8,253 bases of DNA from Terriglobia bacterium. Lineage in GTDB: Bacteria > Acidobacteriota > Terriglobia > UBA7540. Shown piece by piece: positions 5,178 through 8,253 of the stretch (its first letter is position 1; each line of letters opens with the position of its first letter). Made by a program: the position numbers and the translations under genes. The notes under the pieces were generated by a model, which was not told the DNA's origin, did not search any database, and saw only the letters and a program-made list of their open reading frames with translations. The DNA lies in contig JALHUF010000382.1 of the NCBI GenBank assembly GCA_022866195.1, positions 1-8,253 on the forward strand. The letters are read 5' to 3'.

Positions 5178-7475
5178 ATGCGTAGAGCGCGTTCTTCTTT
5201 CTTCGGCTTCACTTCCGTCATCATCTTCTTCTATTTGGTGCTGACAACAGGATCCTCGTACACGAACCCCGCACCGGCGGAATCGCCGGATTTCTTTCCC
5301 ATCGCGGTCTGGTACGGTGGAGGCAAAGCGCGGGCGCCGATGCTGGAGAAGGTTGACGCAACCAGTGCCGAGCGCTGGGGCAAAGACCTCGACCAGATCA
5401 AAGCGGTGGGTTTCAATACCGTCAAGTGCTGGGTGGACTGGGCAACGGCGGAGCCCAAGCCGGATGACTTCCGCTTCGAGAACCTCGAGCTCTTGCTGCG
5501 GCTGGCGGAAGCGCGCGGCCTGCGCGTCGTAGTGCAACTCTATCTGGATTCCGCGTCGGACTGGGTGGGCGAGCGTTACCCTGAGGCCCAGTTCGTGGAC
5601 CGCTCGGGCGCGGTGATCAAGTCGCAAGCGTCGCCGGGGTTTTGCATTGACCACCCGGGGGTGCGGGCGGAAGTCGTGAAGTTCCTGCACGCGCTCTCCG
5701 AGCGCGCCAATCGCTCGCCGGCGCTCTACGGCTGGGACGTGTGGAGCGAACCGCACGTCATCAACTGGGCCGAGTTTCCTTATCTCTCCAATCCTGAGTT
5801 CTGCTTCTGCCCGGCGAGCCAGGCGCGCTTCCGGGAGTGGCTAAAAGCCAAATACGGGACGCTGGAGGCGGTGAATGCCGCCTGGTATCGCAGCTTCGAG
5901 CGTTGGGAACAGGTCGAGCCGCCGCGCGGTTCGACCATCCTTTCCTACACGGACTACCTTGACTGGCGGGCTTTCATCGACGACAAGCTGGCGGGCGACC
6001 TCAAGACGCGCGTGGATTCAATCCGCAGCGCCGACTCCACGCATCCTATCACCAGCCACGCCGCGGTACCGGGCCTGTTCACCTATCCCACCGACGGCTA
6101 CGGCGATCCGGACGATTGGAAGATGGCCGGGACTGCCGACTTCTTCGGCACCTCGCTCTACCCCAAGCACTCGGCCTCGACGCGCCCCTGGCCTTACCCC
6201 ATGATTGCCGCGGGCCTCGACTTCACGCGCTCTTCCGGACGCAGCTACGGCAAGGGCTTCTGGATCGGAGAGCTTCAGGCGGGGCAGGGGGTCACCGGCA
6301 TGCGCATCGCGGAGGCGGTGGTCCCGCACGACCTGGAATTCTGGCTGTGGAAAGTACTTTCGCACGGCGCGCGGCAGATTGCCGTTTATGCCTGGTACCC
6401 GATGAGTTCCGGCTACGAGTCCAACGGCTACGGGCTCATCAACCTGGACGGCACGTTGACGGACCGCGCCCGCGCTGCCGGCCGGGTGGCGCAAATCATC
6501 AGCCGGAACGCCTCTGACCTCCGTCAGGCCACGCCCGCGCCAGCCCAGGTGGCGATCCTCTACAACCGCCTTTCCTACATGGTGGGAGGGGCGCAGCCGT
6601 CGCTTTCCCAGCTCGGCAACGCGGAACGCGATTCCCTGATGGGTCTGCACCGCGCCTTCTTCGAGGAGCAAATCCCCGTTGATTTCGTCCACCCGCAGGA
6701 TGTCACCCAGAACAAGCTGGGCGAGTACAAAATCCTCTTTCTCCCCTTTCCGGTGATGCTGTCGAAAGACGTTGCGGAGGGCGTAGCGCGCTATGTTCAA
6801 AATGGCGGCACGGCAGTGGCCGAAGCTCGTCTGGCGTGGAACGACGAGCGCGGCTTCTCCAGTGACCGGGTTCCCGGCTTTGGGCTGGATGAGGTCTTCG
6901 GGGCCAAGGAGAAGTCCATCCGTCCGGTCGAGAAGGCGAGAATCTTTGTCGCGCCTACAGCCAATCTTCCCGGCCTGAGGCCCGGTGAGGCGATTGCCGC
7001 AGAAGCGTTTGAGGAAGACCTCGAACCCCTGGCGAACACACGCGTACTCGCGAAATTTGCTAATGGCGAGCCTGCGGTCGTGGAGAAGACATGCGGAAGG
7101 GGAAAAGCGATTCTGGTGGGTTCGTTTCCGGCGCTCGCGTATCAGCGTCAGCATGAAGGTTCAACGAAGCGGCTATTGCTGGCGCTGGCCCGCGCCGCCG
7201 GGGTTTCGCCCGAGGTCGAAGTTTCCGGCCCCGGAACCTCCGAGGTGGAGGTGCGCCGCCTGACCAGCGACCGCGCACAAATCCTCTTCACTTTCAACCA
7301 CGCGCGGACTCCGGCTCAGGCTATCATCTCCATCCGCCTGCCTTGGCTGACTGCGGAGGCGCGAAATCTGGAAAATGATAGGGACGTTCCTTTGCAGGTA
7401 AAGGCAGGGGAAGCTGCCCTCCAGAAGACGCTGGCGGGAGGTGAAATCTGGGTGGTCAGACTCGCGCCACGCTGA
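5178..7475 (+). CDS. Secreted GH42-like glycoside hydrolase (putative beta-galactosidase)
   Basis: This 765-residue exported enzyme probably cleaves a beta-galactoside or related glycan outside the cytoplasm. Order: signal peptide (Arg2, Arg3, Arg5, hydrophobic core about 8-24, possible cleavage after Ala34); TIM barrel about 38-450; a GATase-like domain resembling the GH42 trimerisation domain about 455-655 (starting AQVAILYNRLSY); a short C-terminal beta domain about 680-765. In the barrel, WDVWSEP gives the likely acid/base Glu191, and FWIGELQAG gives the likely nucleophile Glu365. FCFCPASQARFREWLKAKYG matches the GH42 Cys-cluster region but keeps only Cys209 and Cys211, with Ser214 where a third Cys is usual. 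Length fits GH42 plus a leader. The ATG at 5178 is chosen because AGGAGGA (5164-5170) sits 7 nt upstream and the leader begins right there; an upstream in-frame GTG at 5118 lacks such a site. Other clan GH-A families are possible. Confidence 0.85.
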   Translation: MRRARSSFFGFTSVIIFFYLVLTTGSSYTNPAPAESPDFFPIAVWYGGGKARAPMLEKVDATSAERWGKDLDQIKAVGFNTVKCWVDWATAEPKPDDFRFENLELLLRLAEARGLRVVVQLYLDSASDWVGERYPEAQFVDRSGAVIKSQASPGFCIDHPGVRAEVVKFLHALSERANRSPALYGWDVWSEPHVINWAEFPYLSNPEFCFCPASQARFREWLKAKYGTLEAVNAAWYRSFERWEQVEPPRGSTILSYTDYLDWRAFIDDKLAGDLKTRVDSIRSADSTHPITSHAAVPGLFTYPTDGYGDPDDWKMAGTADFFGTSLYPKHSASTRPWPYPMIAAGLDFTRSSGRSYGKGFWIGELQAGQGVTGMRIAEAVVPHDLEFWLWKVLSHGARQIAVYAWYPMSSGYESNGYGLINLDGTLTDRARAAGRVAQIISRNASDLRQATPAPAQVAILYNRLSYMVGGAQPSLSQLGNAERDSLMGLHRAFFEEQIPVDFVHPQDVTQNKLGEYKILFLPFPVMLSKDVAEGVARYVQNGGTAVAEARLAWNDERGFSSDRVPGFGLDEVFGAKEKSIRPVEKARIFVAPTANLPGLRPGEAIAAEAFEEDLEPLANTRVLAKFANGEPAVVEKTCGRGKAILVGSFPALAYQRQHEGSTKRLLLALARAAGVSPEVEVSGPGTSEVEVRRLTSDRAQILFTFNHARTPAQAIISIRLPWLTAEARNLENDRDVPLQVKAGEAALQKTLAGGEIWVVRLAPR

Positions 7476-7484
7476 CCGGGTCAG
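7472..7484. repeat. 13-bp palindrome containing both convergent stop codons
   Basis: CTGACC, one G, then GGTCAG is a perfect inverted repeat. The TGA stop of the hydrolase gene (7473-7475) and the TGA stop of the prepilin gene (7483-7481, minus strand) are its mirror images. As RNA it could form only a 4-bp stem with a 5-nt loop and has no T-tract, so it is too weak to be called a terminator. It leaves essentially no space for termination between the convergent genes. Confidence 0.6.
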
Positions 7485-7963
7485 TTGGCAATCGGGGAGT
7501 CGGCCGCCGAGGCGGTGCCGGTTGGGTTGCCGCGGATGACGTAAGTCTGGTCCGTGAAATAATAGGATGTGCCCGAGACGCCCACCTGGGTAGGGGCTGC
7601 ACTTATATTGTACCCATTGTAGAAGCCTCGGCTGTCGAGGATGGACGGCACATAAGCGAAAGAATAACCGCTCTTGGCGCCCGAGGCCAGCACGCTGTCA
7701 AGCAGTCCTGCCGCCGATTCACTTACCGGGCCGCTCGCCGGTGGCCCCAACTGGAGTAGCGTGCTCGAATAGCCGATGTTGTAACTCGAGGCATAGGTTA
7801 CCTCGGCGGTGTTGAGAACGCGGCAGCTGGCAATGGCCGAGGCTTGGTTGGCCGCAATGCGGCTTCGCATTAGGTTCGGAATCGCGATTGCCGCGATAAT
7901 CAAGATGATGGCCACAACGATCAGCAGCTCGATGAGCGAGAACCCTCGTTGGCTACTACGCAT
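7481..7963 (-). CDS. Type IV pilin-like prepilin (PilA/GspG-type)
   Basis: This 160-residue protein is a pilus or pseudopilus subunit: inserted in the inner membrane, cleaved by a prepilin peptidase and assembled into a fibre. It opens MRSSQRG|FSLIELLIVV, with the cut after Gly7, Phe as mature residue 1 and the invariant Glu at mature position 5. The hydrophobic N-helix (about 8-31) contains Pro at mature position 22, as in type IV pilins. The rest is Ser/Ala/Gly/Tyr-rich, with one cysteine (Cys47), so the C-terminal disulfide loop of Pseudomonas-type pilins is absent. The ATG at 7963 has AAGGAG 6 nt upstream and gives a short leader; the ATG at 8008 in the same frame would add 15 unsuitable residues. 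No pilus assembly genes are visible. Major pilin and GspG-like pseudopilin are both possible; the short helical N-terminal style and the ATG context resemble acidobacterial pilins. The gene is convergent with the hydrolase gene, 5 bp apart. Confidence 0.9.
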   Translation of the reverse strand: MRSSQRGFSLIELLIVVAIILIIAAIAIPNLMRSRIAANQASAIASCRVLNTAEVTYASSYNIGYSSTLLQLGPPASGPVSESAAGLLDSVLASGAKSGYSFAYVPSILDSRGFYNGYNISAAPTQVGVSGTSYYFTDQTYVIRGNPTGTASAADSPIAN

Positions 7964-8101
7964 GTTTGGCTCCTTCCATGCCGGCCTGAAGCACACCGAC
8001 CAAAGCACACAAGCCTCTTGGGCCGACCCCGTGGCGTCCCTCCGGGACGACGAACTGTAAACTGTCCGACCGAAAGCTGTTTCGAACGTGCTACCTTGGC
8101 A
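7964..8101 (-). promoter_or_regulatory. Predicted leader (5' UTR) of the prepilin mRNA with hairpin and repeats
   Basis: If transcription starts just after the extended -10 element, the leader is about 138 nt. It contains a 6-bp GC hairpin (8035-8040 with 8044-8049, arms CGTCCC/GGGACG), three copies of GGTCGG on the minus strand (8071-8066, 8028-8023, 8001-7996), and a direct repeat GTGTGCTT (8010-8003 and 7996-7989). The ribosome binding site AAGGAG follows near the end. I compared it by eye with the cyclic-di-GMP (GEMM) riboswitch often found before pilin genes. A GGGACGC stretch is present but the rest of the core is not, so I do not call a riboswitch. Confidence 0.4.
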
Positions 8102-8108
8102 GTGGCAA
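8102..8108. promoter_or_regulatory. Extra operator half-site at the prepilin transcription start
   Basis: GTGGCAA (followed by TT) repeats the left arm of the inverted repeat at 8135-8150. It touches the last base of the -10 hexamer and covers the predicted start, a position at which a bound protein would block transcription. A single 7-bp copy alone would be weak evidence; the spacing to the full repeat makes it worth listing. Confidence 0.35.
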
Positions 8109-8116
8109 TTCTAGCA
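8108..8116 (-). promoter_or_regulatory. Extended -10 promoter element of the prepilin gene
   Basis: On the minus strand TGCTAGAAT combines an extended TGn with TAGAAT, matching the -10 consensus at five of six positions. The position where a -35 would sit (17 nt upstream) reads roughly ACGCCG and is poor, so activity would rely on the extended -10 or an activator. Transcription would start near 8101. The kinase promoter shares the same GTGCTAG(A/G)AT core. Confidence 0.5.
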
Positions 8117-8134
8117 CAACTCAAAGCCAGCGGC

Positions 8135-8150
8135 GTGGCAAAATTGCCAC
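8135..8150. promoter_or_regulatory. Inverted repeat, candidate operator of the prepilin gene
   Basis: GTGGCAA, two A residues, then TTGCCAC is a perfect 7+7 bp inverted repeat. It lies about 34-49 bp upstream of the predicted prepilin transcription start. The same GTGGCAA half-site recurs at 8102-8108, exactly 33 bp away (about three helical turns), overlapping the end of the -10 element and the predicted start. This arrangement suits a dimeric transcription factor. As RNA, the 2-nt centre makes a good hairpin unlikely. Confidence 0.5.
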
Positions 8151-8253
8151 CGAGGCGCGCTGTGTTTACTCCGTTTGTAATGTTGGCGCGTGTATGGCTA
8201 GGCTCCGGTCAGAGCAGCCCCCTTTTCGGCCGAGGTGGCTCGGGATCCGGTGC

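Noticed and set aside
6018..7154. 378-codon open frame antisense to the hydrolase gene
   Set aside because: It is Arg-rich with no domain, and it opposes clear GH42-like motifs on the plus strand.
7964..8101. Cyclic-di-GMP (GEMM) riboswitch in the prepilin leader
   Set aside because: Only a GGGACGC stretch resembles the family. The GCACAG...CAAACC arm and the receptor parts are not recognisable.
7921..8124. 67-codon minus-strand frame overlapping the prepilin start
   Set aside because: It lies in another frame than the prepilin, has no ribosome binding site and is Arg/Ser-rich, so it is a chance frame.
8110..8127. Sigma-54-type promoter for the prepilin gene (TGGC...TTGTGC on the minus strand)
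   Set aside because: The GG and GC dinucleotides are 11 nt apart instead of 10, which sigma-54 does not tolerate. The overlapping extended -10 element is a better match.
8151..8253. Possible gene end or RNA gene at the right edge
   Set aside because: All frames are short and uninformative, and there is no tRNA-like or terminator-like fold with a T-tract, so nothing can be supported.

Overview
The window is GC-rich, densely coding bacterial DNA. Three things together suggest an acidobacterial or similar soil-bacterium genome: a eukaryote-like Ser/Thr kinase with a very long TPR-like tail, a short Glu5-type prepilin whose region after the N-terminal helix resembles acidobacterial pilins, and a secreted GH42-like glycosidase. 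This is inference from protein style; no rRNA or other taxonomic marker is present.

Layout. Positions 1-2359 (minus strand) hold a protein kinase gene whose 3' end lies outside the window. It has a clear promoter (TTGAAC-N17-TAGGAT with an extended -10), a strong Shine-Dalgarno and a GTG start. A 383-bp divergent intergenic region follows. Three plus-strand genes come next: a PLP-dependent DegT/DnrJ/EryC1 aminotransferase (2743-3867), a Gfo/Idh/MocA NAD(P)-dependent oxidoreductase (3987-5021) and a signal-peptide-bearing GH42-like glycoside hydrolase (5178-7475). The hydrolase is convergent with a minus-strand type IV prepilin-like gene (7481-7963). Only 5 bp separate the two stop codons, and both lie in one 13-bp palindrome. 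Upstream of the pilin gene are a roughly 138-nt leader containing small repeats and a hairpin, an extended -10 element, and a 7+7 bp inverted repeat with an additional half-site, which looks like an operator.

How the genes may work together. An oxidoreductase plus a DegT-type aminotransferase is the known two-step logic for placing an amino group on a sugar ring (oxidise the hydroxyl, then transaminate the ketone), as in WbpB/WbpE and NtdC/NtdA. The aminotransferase has the K-N-L-G active-site context that I associate with C3-type sugar aminotransferases. The hydrolase is predicted to be exported and probably acts on an external galactoside or related glycan; its link to the amino-sugar pair is only positional. 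The kinase and pilin genes have their own promoters on the opposite strand and are probably separate transcription units.

I found no mobile element, CRISPR array, tRNA or rRNA, and no compelling evidence of a new defence or mobile system. The items most worth a second look are the roughly 55-residue repeat array in the kinase tail, the two mutually exclusive hairpins before the oxidoreductase gene, the divergent GH42-like active site, and the regulatory region of the pilin gene.
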